From assembly GCF_016735595.1 (NCBI RefSeq), contig NZ_JAERRB010000002.1, forward strand, positions 124,001-188,000: a stretch of DNA of 64,000 nucleotides, written 5' to 3'. The notes beneath the pieces are model-generated. The model saw only the letters and a program-made list of their open reading frames with translations, did no database searches and was not told the origin of the DNA. The stretch comes from Chryseolinea lacunae. Its GTDB lineage: Bacteria > Bacteroidota > Bacteroidia > Cytophagales > Cyclobacteriaceae. Below, piece by piece: positions 44,697 through 52,689 of this stretch. Numbering within the stretch: position 1 is the stretch's first letter; the number at the start of each line of letters is the position of its first letter. Both the position numbers and the translations under genes were made by a program.

Positions 44697-45379
44697 TTTT
44701 TGCACTTGCACTGTGTGTTTGCGCCTTTGCCGCCGAGGCCCAGAAGTCCACGCGCTGGGTGCAAAAGAACAACCCCAACTACGACAACAAGAAGCTGACC
44801 TACGGCTTCCTCATCGCCCTGCATTCATCGATCTACCAGACTCAATACTCCGACCGCTTTGTCTCTCACGCGTTCGATACGGTGCATTCCGTCACGTCGT
44901 CGTGGACATCCGGTTTTTCGCTGGGCTTCATCGTGAACTACCGCCTCACCGAGTTTCTCGACATCCGCCTCACACCCGACGTGGCGTTCTATGAGCAACA
45001 GGTGATGTATCAATACACCGACGAGCACACCGACAATCAGCGGCTGGAATCCACCATGGTGGAGTTTCCGTTGTTGTTGAAATACAAGTCCGAACGTCGT
45101 GGCAACATTCGCATGTATATGATCGGCGGTGTGAAACCGGCCATCGAAGCCTCGGGCAAAAAAGATGCGGCATCGTCGCGCCTGGAGATCTCGAAAAGCA
45201 ACATGAGCCTGGAAGCAGGCTTTGGGTTTGATTTGTATTATCCCTTGTTCAAATTTTCTCCCGAGATCCGATTCTCGCGCGGCATCGTGAACATGCTGGG
45301 CAATCCCGACAACGAATACGGTCAACCGTTGCGACGGATGAACACCAACACCATCACGTTATACTTTCTGTTCCAGTAA
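44645..45379 (+). CDS. porT: Type IX secretion / gliding motility protein PorT
   Basis: Outer-membrane beta-barrel required for type IX secretion. The 244-aa protein has a signal peptide (IVFALALCVCAFAAEA, cut before QKS) and the PorT-like opening QKNNPNYDNKKLTYGFLIAL. It is followed by alternating amphipathic strands typical of the PorT/OMP_b-brl_2 family (SGFSLGFIVNYRLTEFLDIR, TMVEFPLLLKYKS) and ends with aromatic residues (TITLYFLFQ). The ATG at 44645 lies inside ubiE, and no other start codon precedes the signal peptide, so the 52-bp overlap is real. porT directly after ubiE is, as I recall, a recurring order in Bacteroidota. Confidence 0.82.
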   Translation: MQVTHFWDKLYLHRHKIVFALALCVCAFAAEAQKSTRWVQKNNPNYDNKKLTYGFLIALHSSIYQTQYSDRFVSHAFDTVHSVTSSWTSGFSLGFIVNYRLTEFLDIRLTPDVAFYEQQVMYQYTDEHTDNQRLESTMVEFPLLLKYKSERRGNIRMYMIGGVKPAIEASGKKDAASSRLEISKSNMSLEAGFGFDLYYPLFKFSPEIRFSRGIVNMLGNPDNEYGQPLRRMNTNTITLYFLFQ

Positions 45380-45524
45380 GCCTCCGGTATTTCATAAGGG
45401 CAGACGTATTCATAGCCATCATCTTCCAGTCGCGGGTGTCAATCGGATCCTTCTGAAATAAATCTCCATAACCTTTGCCATCAGGATACACATTGTCCGT
45501 ATAGACGATTTTAGAACGATACAT
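45354..45524 (-). pseudogene. Possible frameshifted remnant of an unidentified small gene
   Basis: In the gap after porT, the minus strand from the ATG at 45524 reads MYRSKIVYTDNVYPDGKGYG, then DLFQKDPIDTRDW, which looks like protein sequence. The adjacent frame then continues LEDDGYEYVCPYEIPEAYW, also protein-like, before running into the porT antisense. Two protein-like segments in neighbouring frames suggest one frameshifted small gene, but I do not recognise a family. An intact short ORF or chance remain possible. Confidence 0.22.
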
Positions 45525-45562
45525 TTTTTGATGTACTTTACGACGACACAACTTTCTCTGAC

Positions 45563-46318
45563 ATGTCAAACCGAATTGCCCTCATCACCGGCGCCACGTC
45601 AGGCATTGGCGAAGCCGCTGCCCGCCTGCTGGCCAAACATAACTTCAATCTCATTCTCTGCGGCCGCCGGCAGGAACGGCTCACAGCCCTGCAGCAGGAG
45701 CTCTCAACCCAAACTAAGGTCACCACGCTTTCCTTTGAAGTGCGCGACGCTGCAGCGGTGAAAGATGCCATCGCCTCCCTGCCCGCAGCCTGGAAAGCCA
45801 TCGACGTGCTCATCAACAACGCCGGCAATGCCCACGGCCTCGACCCCATCCAAACCGGAAGTATCGACGACTGGGACGCCATGATCGACATCAATGTGAA
45901 GGGACTGCTTTATGTGTCGCGCGAGGTGATTCCCGGTATGACCGAACGTGCCTCCGGACACATCATCAACCTCGGCTCCATTGCGGGCAAGGAAGTCTAT
46001 CCCAACGGCAATGTGTATTGCGCCAGCAAGTATGCCGTAGACGCCCTCACACAAGGCATGCGCATGGACCTGAATGCCTTTGGCATCAAGGTAACGTCTA
46101 TCAATCCCGGCCTCGTGGAAACAGAATTTGCAAAGGTGCGCTTCAAGGGCAACGAAGACAAAGCGTCGTTGGTCTACCGGGGCATGAAGCCGCTGGTGGG
46201 CGAAGACATTGCCGACATCATGCTCTATGTGTTGCAGGCTCCTGCGCACGTGCAGCTTGCCGACATCACTGTGTTCCCCACAGCACAGGCCAGTGCCACC
46301 ATCGTGAAAAGAAGTTAG
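45563..46318 (+). CDS. Short-chain dehydrogenase/reductase (YdfG-like)
   Basis: A 251-aa NAD(P)-dependent oxidoreductase of the classical SDR family. It has the cofactor motif GATSGIGEAAA, the stabilising NNAG (INNAGNAHGLD), catalytic Ser in NLGSIAGKE, and Tyr/Lys in YCASKYAV. The sequence resembles YdfG-type 3-hydroxy acid/serine dehydrogenases (GLDPIQTGSIDDWDAMIDIN). Substrate is uncertain. Its end overlaps the convergent esterase gene by 4 bp, without room for a terminator. Confidence 0.9.
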   Translation: MSNRIALITGATSGIGEAAARLLAKHNFNLILCGRRQERLTALQQELSTQTKVTTLSFEVRDAAAVKDAIASLPAAWKAIDVLINNAGNAHGLDPIQTGSIDDWDAMIDINVKGLLYVSREVIPGMTERASGHIINLGSIAGKEVYPNGNVYCASKYAVDALTQGMRMDLNAFGIKVTSINPGLVETEFAKVRFKGNEDKASLVYRGMKPLVGEDIADIMLYVLQAPAHVQLADITVFPTAQASATIVKRS

Positions 46319-46965
46319 GCAAACGTGAGCAGCGTCTCGGTGTGCAGTTGATGTTTTCCTTCGAAGGTGATCACCTTGGGTGTGATACCCAGCCGGGCCG
46401 TTAACACTTTCATTTCTTCGAAGCGACTGTCGTTGAGAAAAGGGTCGGCTGTGCCGTGCACAAAATAGACTTCCTTGCCTTCGAAGAAATGAACACCCAC
46501 CTCCACGTTCATGTCGGGCGGCAACACACCTGCCCAGAGAATGAACCGGTCAAATTTTATTTTCCCATCCACCACCCACCGCGAGGCTGTGGCCGCGCCT
46601 TGCGAAAAGCCCAGCACCGTCACGGGCAGGTTTGGGTTGGTCACCACCGTGGCATAGACGGTGTTCAGGTAGGACAGGTAGTTCTGAATGTCGGTGAGGC
46701 GGTCTTCTTTGGTCATCCACGTGGCGCCTACGCGATCGGAAGCGCGGCCCGTGGGTTGAAGGCTGTCGGTATAGAAGCGTGAAAGGCCTTCGGGAGCCAC
46801 CACAAAAATGTTTTGCTGTTCCAGCGCACTGAAGTTTTTCAGGAAGTATTCGGCCAGCTGGCCATAGCCATGGAGAACAAACCAGATCTGCCGGGTTTGG
46901 CTGTTCAGTGTGCCCAGGGTGAAGTAGCGGGCGCGGTAGGAAATGGCGACATGATGTTGATCCAT
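46315..46965 (-). CDS. Alpha/beta-hydrolase esterase (phospholipase/carboxylesterase-like)
   Basis: Cytoplasmic serine hydrolase of about 216 aa. The ATG at 46965 (MDQHHVAISYRARYFTLG) is preferred because the upstream part of the frame crosses a terminator and the end of the next gene. Catalytic elements: the nucleophile in VLGFSQGAAT, Asp in VHGTADPFLND and His in EGKHQLHTET. An oxyanion-hole region FVLHGYGQLA is also seen. This is the YpfH/carboxylesterase type; substrate unknown. Confidence 0.85.
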   Translation of the reverse strand: MDQHHVAISYRARYFTLGTLNSQTRQIWFVLHGYGQLAEYFLKNFSALEQQNIFVVAPEGLSRFYTDSLQPTGRASDRVGATWMTKEDRLTDIQNYLSYLNTVYATVVTNPNLPVTVLGFSQGAATASRWVVDGKIKFDRFILWAGVLPPDMNVEVGVHFFEGKEVYFVHGTADPFLNDSRFEEMKVLTARLGITPKVITFEGKHQLHTETLLTFA

Positions 46966-46981
46966 GGCAGGCGAAGGTAAC

Positions 46982-47007
46982 AAAAAAAGCCCCGACAACG
47001 TCGGGGC
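46982..47007 (-). terminator. Rho-independent terminator after the 139-aa exported protein gene
   Basis: GCCCCGAC (46989-46996) and GTCGGGGC (47000-47007) form a perfect 8-bp stem with a 3-nt loop. On the minus strand it is followed by seven T (A run 46982-46988). Confidence 0.85.
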
Positions 47008-47033
47008 TTTCTGATGCTGGTTTGGTGAACTCC

Positions 47034-47453
47034 CTAGCGTTTGAAGCCTAGGGCGCTGCCACCACAATATCCGGTCGAACCATCGAAGGTGTACTGGATA
47101 TAGTAGATGCCCGTGGTGTTGCAAGGATAGGCAATGGCCGAGATAAACTGGCCGTTGATTTTGCTGGTCGCCACTTTGTTACGGTTGGAGTCGTAGAGGC
47201 TCACCACGATGCCGTCGGTGGGTTGTGCTGCCGCGCAGATGTTGATCATATATTGCGTGCCCTTGGTGAACACATATGAATACTCAACAAAGTCCTTTCC
47301 TCCTTTTTCGATTTTATAGCTCTTCAAGAAATTGAAACCGGCAGCAAGCTTGGGGATGCATTGGTTGCTTAAGGCTTCTGAGTTGCACTGTCCGATTACT
47401 TCTAATGTGCTTAGAACGAGAACGGATAGAACAATTGCAATTAACTTTTTCAT
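47034..47453 (-). CDS. Small exported Cys-containing protein, unknown
   Basis: A 139-aa secreted protein with a signal peptide (MKKLIAIVLSVLVLSTLEVIG, cut before QCN). The mature part has several Cys (CNSEALSNQC, NICAAAQP, AYPCNTT, GYCGGS) that may form disulfides. Strands such as EYSYVFTKGTQYMINICAA and GIYYIQYTFDGSTGYCGGSA suggest a beta-sandwich of the kind seen in small C-terminal carbohydrate- or pre-peptidase-like domains. No family is assigned. It is 19 bp downstream of the 300-aa lipoprotein gene, in one operon, and followed by a strong terminator. Confidence 0.72.
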   Translation of the reverse strand: MKKLIAIVLSVLVLSTLEVIGQCNSEALSNQCIPKLAAGFNFLKSYKIEKGGKDFVEYSYVFTKGTQYMINICAAAQPTDGIVVSLYDSNRNKVATSKINGQFISAIAYPCNTTGIYYIQYTFDGSTGYCGGSALGFKR

Positions 47454-47472
47454 AGGCTCCTGTTAAATATAC

Positions 47473-48375
47473 TTAGCTTATAATCTTGTTTCTGATGGCG
47501 CTGGTGGTGGCCCGGATGTTGGTGATGTCTTCGGGCTTGATGTCGATCGTACTCGAGCTGTTGTCTTTGATGACCATAACGCCGTCCACAATTTCAAACG
47601 TGGATTCTTTGTAGGTATAGGTGATGTTTACCTTGTCATAGATTTTTTTCAGCTCTTCCATGTCAGTCAACAATGATGCCATGTTCTGGTCGCTTTCCTT
47701 GTAGAAAGAGAGAAGGAGCAGGATGTTTTCGAGAATGATTTTTTGCTCGCCGATGGTTTCTTGCAACTGCTTGTTGGTGGGGTTTGCCTGGGCCACTTCG
47801 CAGGTGATGTGAAGTGCTTCAAGCCAGCCGCCGGTGAGGAACAACACGCTGAGGTTCGAGCGGTTTTGCGTTTGCAGGTAGTGGTTGATGCTGTTGAAGT
47901 TCTGTGTGGTGATGAGCAGCAACGAGTCGAGGTTCTTGCTGTTGGTGGCCAGACGACCAATGGTTTCGATGTCGAAGAATTGGCCGATGTTCAAACCGTC
48001 GGCAAGTTCTTTGATCGACCCCATATACTTTACACCATCCTGATTCTGCTCATAGATGTTGGTGTATCCCAAATCGGTTCCGTACACGCCAAGGTTGAGA
48101 GCTTTCTTATAGTTGCTGTTGTACTTGGAGATATTGTCGGCCGAGTTGAGGTAGGACACGTTGTATTTCTTGCCCGACTCCTTTAGCAACACCGAAATTT
48201 CCAGTGGGCTGGGAATCTGTTGGAGGATATCGCCAATAACACCTTCGGATATGGAGGGCCCCTCAGCCTTGGCTGTGTCTAGCCCCTCGAGGAACGCCTG
48301 GTCATCCGTCTTTTTGGATGAGCCGCACGCGCTGCTGAAGAGTGCCAGAATAACCCCAATTATTACAATTCTCAT
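47473..48375 (-). CDS. Hypothetical lipoprotein
   Basis: A 300-aa lipoprotein (lipobox FSSACGSSKK, Cys17), probably periplasmic or on the inner face of the outer membrane. The mature part is mostly helical (for example GSIKELADGLNIGQFFDIE and KIILENILLLLSFYKESD) and I do not recognise a named family. It has a textbook Bacteroidota promoter just upstream and is followed by the 139-aa exported protein. The ABCG-type transporter gene upstream lies 68 bp away in the same direction, so functional linkage is possible. Confidence 0.75.
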   Translation of the reverse strand: MRIVIIGVILALFSSACGSSKKTDDQAFLEGLDTAKAEGPSISEGVIGDILQQIPSPLEISVLLKESGKKYNVSYLNSADNISKYNSNYKKALNLGVYGTDLGYTNIYEQNQDGVKYMGSIKELADGLNIGQFFDIETIGRLATNSKNLDSLLLITTQNFNSINHYLQTQNRSNLSVLFLTGGWLEALHITCEVAQANPTNKQLQETIGEQKIILENILLLLSFYKESDQNMASLLTDMEELKKIYDKVNITYTYKESTFEIVDGVMVIKDNSSSTIDIKPEDITNIRATTSAIRNKIIS

Positions 48376-48396
48376 AGCTATAAAATTATTCGTTTA

Positions 48397-48427
48397 CAAA
48401 GTTAGAAATTCAGCATTCCCGGCCAAA
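48397..48427 (-). promoter_or_regulatory. Perfect Bacteroidota-type promoter for the lipoprotein gene
   Basis: On the minus strand TTTG (48427-48424), 19 bp, then TAACTTTG (48404-48397): both boxes match the TTTG-N19-TAnnTTTG consensus exactly. The start codon at 48375 lies 21 bp beyond the -7 box. Confidence 0.75.
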
Positions 48428-48443
48428 AAGTTACCTGAATGCT

Positions 48444-51400
48444 TTATTTATTTTTCGGTTTTGCCTTGGGAAGGTTGATCTTTCCTTGAACCTTATCGAA
48501 GGAGTTGATCAGTTTGCGGAGCCATTCGAAGTACAGCGTGATGTAGAGCACCAGGGTCATGAGCCAGATCACGATGTTGTTGAACACAAAGGTGTCGATT
48601 CGCATGCCCAGAAACTCCTTCTGGGGGGCAAAGAACTGCGCGCGGTAGTCTAGCGGACCCGACGGCCGGGGATCCAGAAATACCGGGTTGATCTGCTGGA
48701 TCAGCTCGCCGTTATACTCCGTGATACGTTCTTTTTCCGTCACGTTTTTCACCAGGTCGGCCAGGCTTTCGTTGAAGTAAAGGTTCTTCACCACATTGGT
48801 GTTGTAAGGATTTTCGGTGGCGTTTTCCATCTGGAAGATCAGCTTCTCACGACCGGCCACGGCCTTGTTGTAGATGCCCTGATAGAATTTCTTATACTCC
48901 GCCAAAAAGTTTTCCAGCAGCTTGTCGAAGGCAGGCGAATATTTCGCGGGCGTCCATTCGGAAACGAGGAATTTTTCGAGTCCCTTCTTGTAGATATCAT
49001 GCTCCAGGTTGTCGTGCAGGATGCGCAGGTCTTTTGCGACAAGCTGTTGCACAGAGTCTCTTTTGTCTTTGTAGTTGTCGGCGATGAACTTCCGCTTCTT
49101 CTCAAGTTCGTCTACCAGAAACGACGAACGGAAGTCGGCCTGGTTCTCAATTTTCTCCAGCTTATAGAAAGGTTTCTCAAAGGAGTTGTTCTTGAATTGA
49201 TCGACAGCCAATGCTTCATAGGCCCAGCGCGACGCCATCATGTCGGCCACAATGGGCACCTTGCCTTTGGTGCTGATGATGTTGTTCAGTTTGTCGAAGC
49301 TGAACAGCAAGCCGCTCAGAATCATTTGAGGGATGAGCAACAACGGGATCATCACATACACCGTCACCGCCGAGTTGAACGCCGACGAGATGTTGAGCCC
49401 CAGCACACTGGCAAAACACGATACGGTGAACAGGATAAACCAGAACGGCAACAGCATGCTCCACTCAATTTCCAGAATGAGGTTGCCGATCAGGACAAAC
49501 GAAAAAGTCTGTACGGCCGAGATCACAAACAGGATGGTGATCTTCGACATGAGGTAGCTATTCCAGCTTAGGTTGAGGAATGATTCGCGGCGCAGGATCT
49601 TGCGGTCGCGGATAATTTCTTCGGCACTCACCGTGAGGCCCATAAACAACGCGACGATGATGCTCATCAGCAAAAACGCAGGGAAGTTGTCGTTGAAGCG
49701 GAACATGTATTCCTTTCCGCCGGGTGCGCTCTTGTATTTGATGATCACGGCCAGGATGATGGCCAGCAACGGCGCCTCCAGCAGGTTGATGAGGAGGTAT
49801 TGTTTGTTACTCAGTTTCGAAAGCGTGTCGCGCGTGGCGAAGATCATGGTTTGCTTCAGCTTGTTGGGCAGGCTGAGCGACTGGGGTGGTTCTTCGCGAA
49901 CATCCTCCACACGGTTGATCTTGAAACGGTCTTTGTACAGGTCATACCACTGTGGCGGTGTGATCTTGCGTTTGTTGGTGGGCTGACCATATTCGTCCAC
50001 CACCTTGGCTTCGATGATGTTGAAGATCTGTTCGGGGTTCACATTACCACAGGTTTCGCATTGCCCGCGGTTGCTGTCTACCTGGTGGGTCGATTTCTTG
50101 AAATAGGTTACGGCTTCAATGGGGGGACCGTAGTAGGCCGGGAAGCCACCGGTGTCCATGATGATCATCTTGTCGAACATCTTGTAGATGTCGGACGACG
50201 GTTGGTGAATGACCACGAAGATGAGCTTGCCTTTCAGCGACAACTCTTTCAGCAAGTCGATCACGTTTTCAGAGTCGCGCGACGAGAGACCCGAGGTGGG
50301 TTCGTCGAGGAACAGGATGGCCGGTTCGCGGATCAGTTCCAGGGCAATGTTGAGGCGCTTGCGCTGGCCACCGCTAATGGTTTTGTCGAGGGGATTTCCC
50401 ACACGCAGGTCTTTGCGTTGGTCGAGGCCCAGGTTTTCCAGCACTTCCATCACACGCTTTTGCAGTTGCTCTTCCGTGAAGGTGGCAAAGCAAAGCTTGG
50501 CGTTGTAGTAGAGGTTTTCGTATACAGTAAGCTCTTCAATCAGCAAATCGTCTTGCGACACATAGCCGATGACACCGTGAATTTTATCTTTTTGGGTGTT
50601 GATGTCGAAGCCGTTGATGAGGATGTTGCCCTTGGTGGGTTTCACCAGTCCGGCCATCACGTTCAGCAGGGTGGTTTTGCCCGCGCCGCTGGCACCCATG
50701 ATGCCGATGAGTTTTCCGGGGCCTTCCGAGATCATCACATTCCGCAACCCGATGCCGCCGCTGGCAAACTTCAGCTCTTCGATGTTCACGTTGAAACTGA
50801 GCCGGGTGGTTTTCAGTTCTTCGTTGAAGTTGGCCACCAGGTCGCTATAGTAGAGGGCGTCGCCGGCTTGTGTTTTGATGGTGCTGCCGTGCGAGAAGAG
50901 ATACACCCGGTTGGAGGGCATCGGAAACCCGTTGAGCGTGTTAGACTCTTCACCAAGGTATTTGGTGAAGTACATGTCAACACCTTTCACGCGCATGAAC
51001 ACGAGCGTGCCTTCGATGTGACCGTGCACGTGTTTATAAAGTTTGCCTTCTTCGGCTTTGGCGGCCTTGTCGAGCAACAGGATGTCGGCGTAGTTGAGGG
51101 TGCTGGCGTCTTCGGAGATAACGAAGTTTTCGATGAGTTGGTATTCGTATTGTCCGATGTTAAACACGGTGGAGGCCGTGTTGATGATCTCCATGCGCTG
51201 GGGCGTGAAGTTCTTGTCGGTGCTCACCAGTTCGAGGAGCTTGATAACAACGACTACCTTTTGTTTTTGGGTGAGGGTTTTGTTGATCTTCTTGCAAATG
51301 CCGAGGGTCTTCACCGAGTCCTTCACGGAGGTGAGCTTCGACTTGCCTTCTTCTTCCTCTTTGCCGTAGCCCGAAAACTGATCGTAGAGGTCGAGGTATT

Positions 51401-51536
51401 CTTTGACTGAATCCTGGTCTAGTTCCGTTTGAAAAAAATTGATCACGAACTGGCGCTCGCGAACCGTTACTCCGCCATCTTGTTTCGTGATAATTGCAAA
51501 AAGTTGGGTGAGGGCTTTGAGTATTTCTTCACTCAT
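48444..51536 (-). CDS. ABCG-type fused ABC transporter with TerB-like N-terminal domain
   Basis: A 1030-aa half-transporter with ATPase before permease, as in eukaryotic White/ABCG proteins. Residues 1-150 are an all-helical TerB/DjlA-like domain (GVTVRERQFVINFFQTEL, ELVSTDKNFTPQRMEIINTA). After a linker, the ABC domain (about 250-480) has Walker A MGASGAGKTTLLNVM, signature TISGGQRKRLN and Walker B AILFLDEPTSGLSSRDSE. A CxxC-bearing linker (CETCGNVNPEQ) follows. An ABC2 membrane domain begins near residue 590; five TM segments lie before about 770, a long charged extracytoplasmic loop spans about 790-990, and a last TM (VFNNIVIWLMTLVLYITLYF) closes it. Substrate unknown. The two small exported proteins downstream could be partners. 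Confidence 0.87.
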   Translation of the reverse strand: MSEEILKALTQLFAIITKQDGGVTVRERQFVINFFQTELDQDSVKEYLDLYDQFSGYGKEEEEGKSKLTSVKDSVKTLGICKKINKTLTQKQKVVVVIKLLELVSTDKNFTPQRMEIINTASTVFNIGQYEYQLIENFVISEDASTLNYADILLLDKAAKAEEGKLYKHVHGHIEGTLVFMRVKGVDMYFTKYLGEESNTLNGFPMPSNRVYLFSHGSTIKTQAGDALYYSDLVANFNEELKTTRLSFNVNIEELKFASGGIGLRNVMISEGPGKLIGIMGASGAGKTTLLNVMAGLVKPTKGNILINGFDINTQKDKIHGVIGYVSQDDLLIEELTVYENLYYNAKLCFATFTEEQLQKRVMEVLENLGLDQRKDLRVGNPLDKTISGGQRKRLNIALELIREPAILFLDEPTSGLSSRDSENVIDLLKELSLKGKLIFVVIHQPSSDIYKMFDKMIIMDTGGFPAYYGPPIEAVTYFKKSTHQVDSNRGQCETCGNVNPEQIFNIIEAKVVDEYGQPTNKRKITPPQWYDLYKDRFKINRVEDVREEPPQSLSLPNKLKQTMIFATRDTLSKLSNKQYLLINLLEAPLLAIILAVIIKYKSAPGGKEYMFRFNDNFPAFLLMSIIVALFMGLTVSAEEIIRDRKILRRESFLNLSWNSYLMSKITILFVISAVQTFSFVLIGNLILEIEWSMLLPFWFILFTVSCFASVLGLNISSAFNSAVTVYVMIPLLLIPQMILSGLLFSFDKLNNIISTKGKVPIVADMMASRWAYEALAVDQFKNNSFEKPFYKLEKIENQADFRSSFLVDELEKKRKFIADNYKDKRDSVQQLVAKDLRILHDNLEHDIYKKGLEKFLVSEWTPAKYSPAFDKLLENFLAEYKKFYQGIYNKAVAGREKLIFQMENATENPYNTNVVKNLYFNESLADLVKNVTEKERITEYNGELIQQINPVFLDPRPSGPLDYRAQFFAPQKEFLGMRIDTFVFNNIVIWLMTLVLYITLYFEWLRKLINSFDKVQGKINLPKAKPKNK

Positions 51537-51564
51537 AGATAGACTGTAATAGTATAAAGGTAAT

Positions 51565-51631
51565 AAAAAAAATATCGGTTACCAGCCCATAGAATCAACG
51601 GAAGAATTCTACCAATGGCCTGGTAACCGAT
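51565..51631 (-). terminator. Terminator of the signalling operon
   Basis: ATCGGTTACCAG (51574-51585) and CTGGTAACCGAT (51620-51631) form a perfect 12-bp stem; the 34-nt loop contains further pairing (AGAAT/ATTCT). On the minus strand it is followed by a run of T (A run 51565-51572). It lies directly after siaC. Confidence 0.78.
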
Positions 51632-51650
51632 TTGCTACGAAGGACTTAGC

Positions 51651-52013
51651 TCAGTAGGTTTTGAACTCGAAGGGGATCTCCACCAACTCAGAAAACTCCT
51701 GACCGGCTTCTTCCATATCTTCATCGTCTTCATGGAAATACCACAAGATCTTCATGCCTTTGATGTCTTCCAGCGCGGAAAGAACATCCAATATCAACTT
51801 GGAAGAGGCAGTGTTGAAGTACTCGAGTTTGAAAACGAAATCCGTGGAGGGGTTGGATTCGCTGCCATAGGCTTCGATCCATTCCAGCACGGGACGGTAG
51901 AATTCCGCTGAGTCTTCGGGCAGCGAGCGGCCGCTGATTTCAAATATTCCGTTCTTTTTATCGAGAATTATCTTTGGGGTATCTTCCGTTCCTTCGAGAT
52001 TTAAAATTTCCAT
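51651..52013 (-). CDS. siaC: SiaC-family regulatory phosphoprotein (DUF1987)
   Basis: A 120-aa switch protein. In Pseudomonas, unphosphorylated SiaC activates the diguanylate cyclase SiaD; the SiaB kinase phosphorylates it and the SiaA phosphatase reverses this. The family segments SGRSLPEDSAEFYRPVLEWI and FKLEYFNTASSKLILDVL are clear. The predicted phospho-threonine falls at Thr68, the same residue number as in Pseudomonas SiaC. It is last in the operon, 32 bp after siaB, and before a strong terminator. No GGDEF gene is nearby, so its output target differs or is encoded elsewhere. Confidence 0.88.
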   Translation of the reverse strand: MEILNLEGTEDTPKIILDKKNGIFEISGRSLPEDSAEFYRPVLEWIEAYGSESNPSTDFVFKLEYFNTASSKLILDVLSALEDIKGMKILWYFHEDDEDMEEAGQEFSELVEIPFEFKTY

Positions 52014-52045
52014 GGTATCAGTCTATTTTAAGTTATTCATCAAAA

Positions 52046-52594
52046 TTATTCGTTGTCGCGCGGCACGTTCACTTTCAAGCAGAAGAAGCAGTATTCCGCA
52101 TTCATTTCAGGAAACTCAAATTCCAGTTTGCCTCCGGACTTGCGGGCCATGTCCACAAAACCTAATCCTGCGCCGCCTTTTTCCGAGATGGTGGTGTTCT
52201 TGATGATTTCCTTGTACAGTTCCTTTAGTCCATCCTTATCCAACCCGTTGATCTGTTCCAGGTTTTTCTGGAGCTTGGGCACGTTGGTTTTCTGAACGGG
52301 GTTTCCCGACATGATGCTGTAACGGTTCGCTTCCTTGCCGATCAGGAAGATGGCGGCATGACTGCGTATTTGTCCGTCGACCAGCTCGTCGCTATGCTTC
52401 ACAATGTTTTGAAGCGCCTCGACCATAACGTTGAACACCTTGCGTTTGATGCTTGATTCTTCCCCTGAAGAGTCAAGGTTTCGCTCGGCCATGGACAGTA
52501 TGGATTTGGTGCTCTCCTGGGTGAAATCACCCTGATACACCAGAATCAGTTTCTGCGACATCATGGTGCGGTGCAGGTCATAAATAAAATTCAT
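52046..52594 (-). CDS. siaB: SiaB-family protein kinase
   Basis: A 182-aa kinase of the GHKL/anti-sigma-kinase-like SiaB family, expected to phosphorylate SiaC. Visible landmarks: KLILVYQGDFTQESTKSIL, the N-box-like helix KVFNVMVEALQNIVKHSDE (Glu and Asn for Mg-ATP) and the G-box region SEKGGAGLGFVDMARKSGG. The C-terminal strand pair EFPEMNAEYCFFCLKVNVP ends the fold. It lies between the PP2C phosphatase gene (95 bp upstream) and siaC, reproducing the order siaA-siaB-siaC. Confidence 0.87.
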   Translation of the reverse strand: MNFIYDLHRTMMSQKLILVYQGDFTQESTKSILSMAERNLDSSGEESSIKRKVFNVMVEALQNIVKHSDELVDGQIRSHAAIFLIGKEANRYSIMSGNPVQKTNVPKLQKNLEQINGLDKDGLKELYKEIIKNTTISEKGGAGLGFVDMARKSGGKLEFEFPEMNAEYCFFCLKVNVPRDNE

Positions 52595-52689
52595 GCTTCA
52601 GAAGATTAGATGATTAAGTTTGTGGTTCACTAAGATATACGTTTTATCCTTTAAAACCTTCCGGCACGTGACCGGACAGGGTGCTCGTT

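Noticed and set aside
46966-47124. N-terminal extension of the esterase
   Set aside because: It would read through a strong terminator hairpin and the 3' end of the neighbouring gene.
49800-51410. 536-codon plus-strand frame opposite the ABCG-type gene
   Set aside because: Antisense of the ABC domain with its Walker and signature motifs; composition is atypical.
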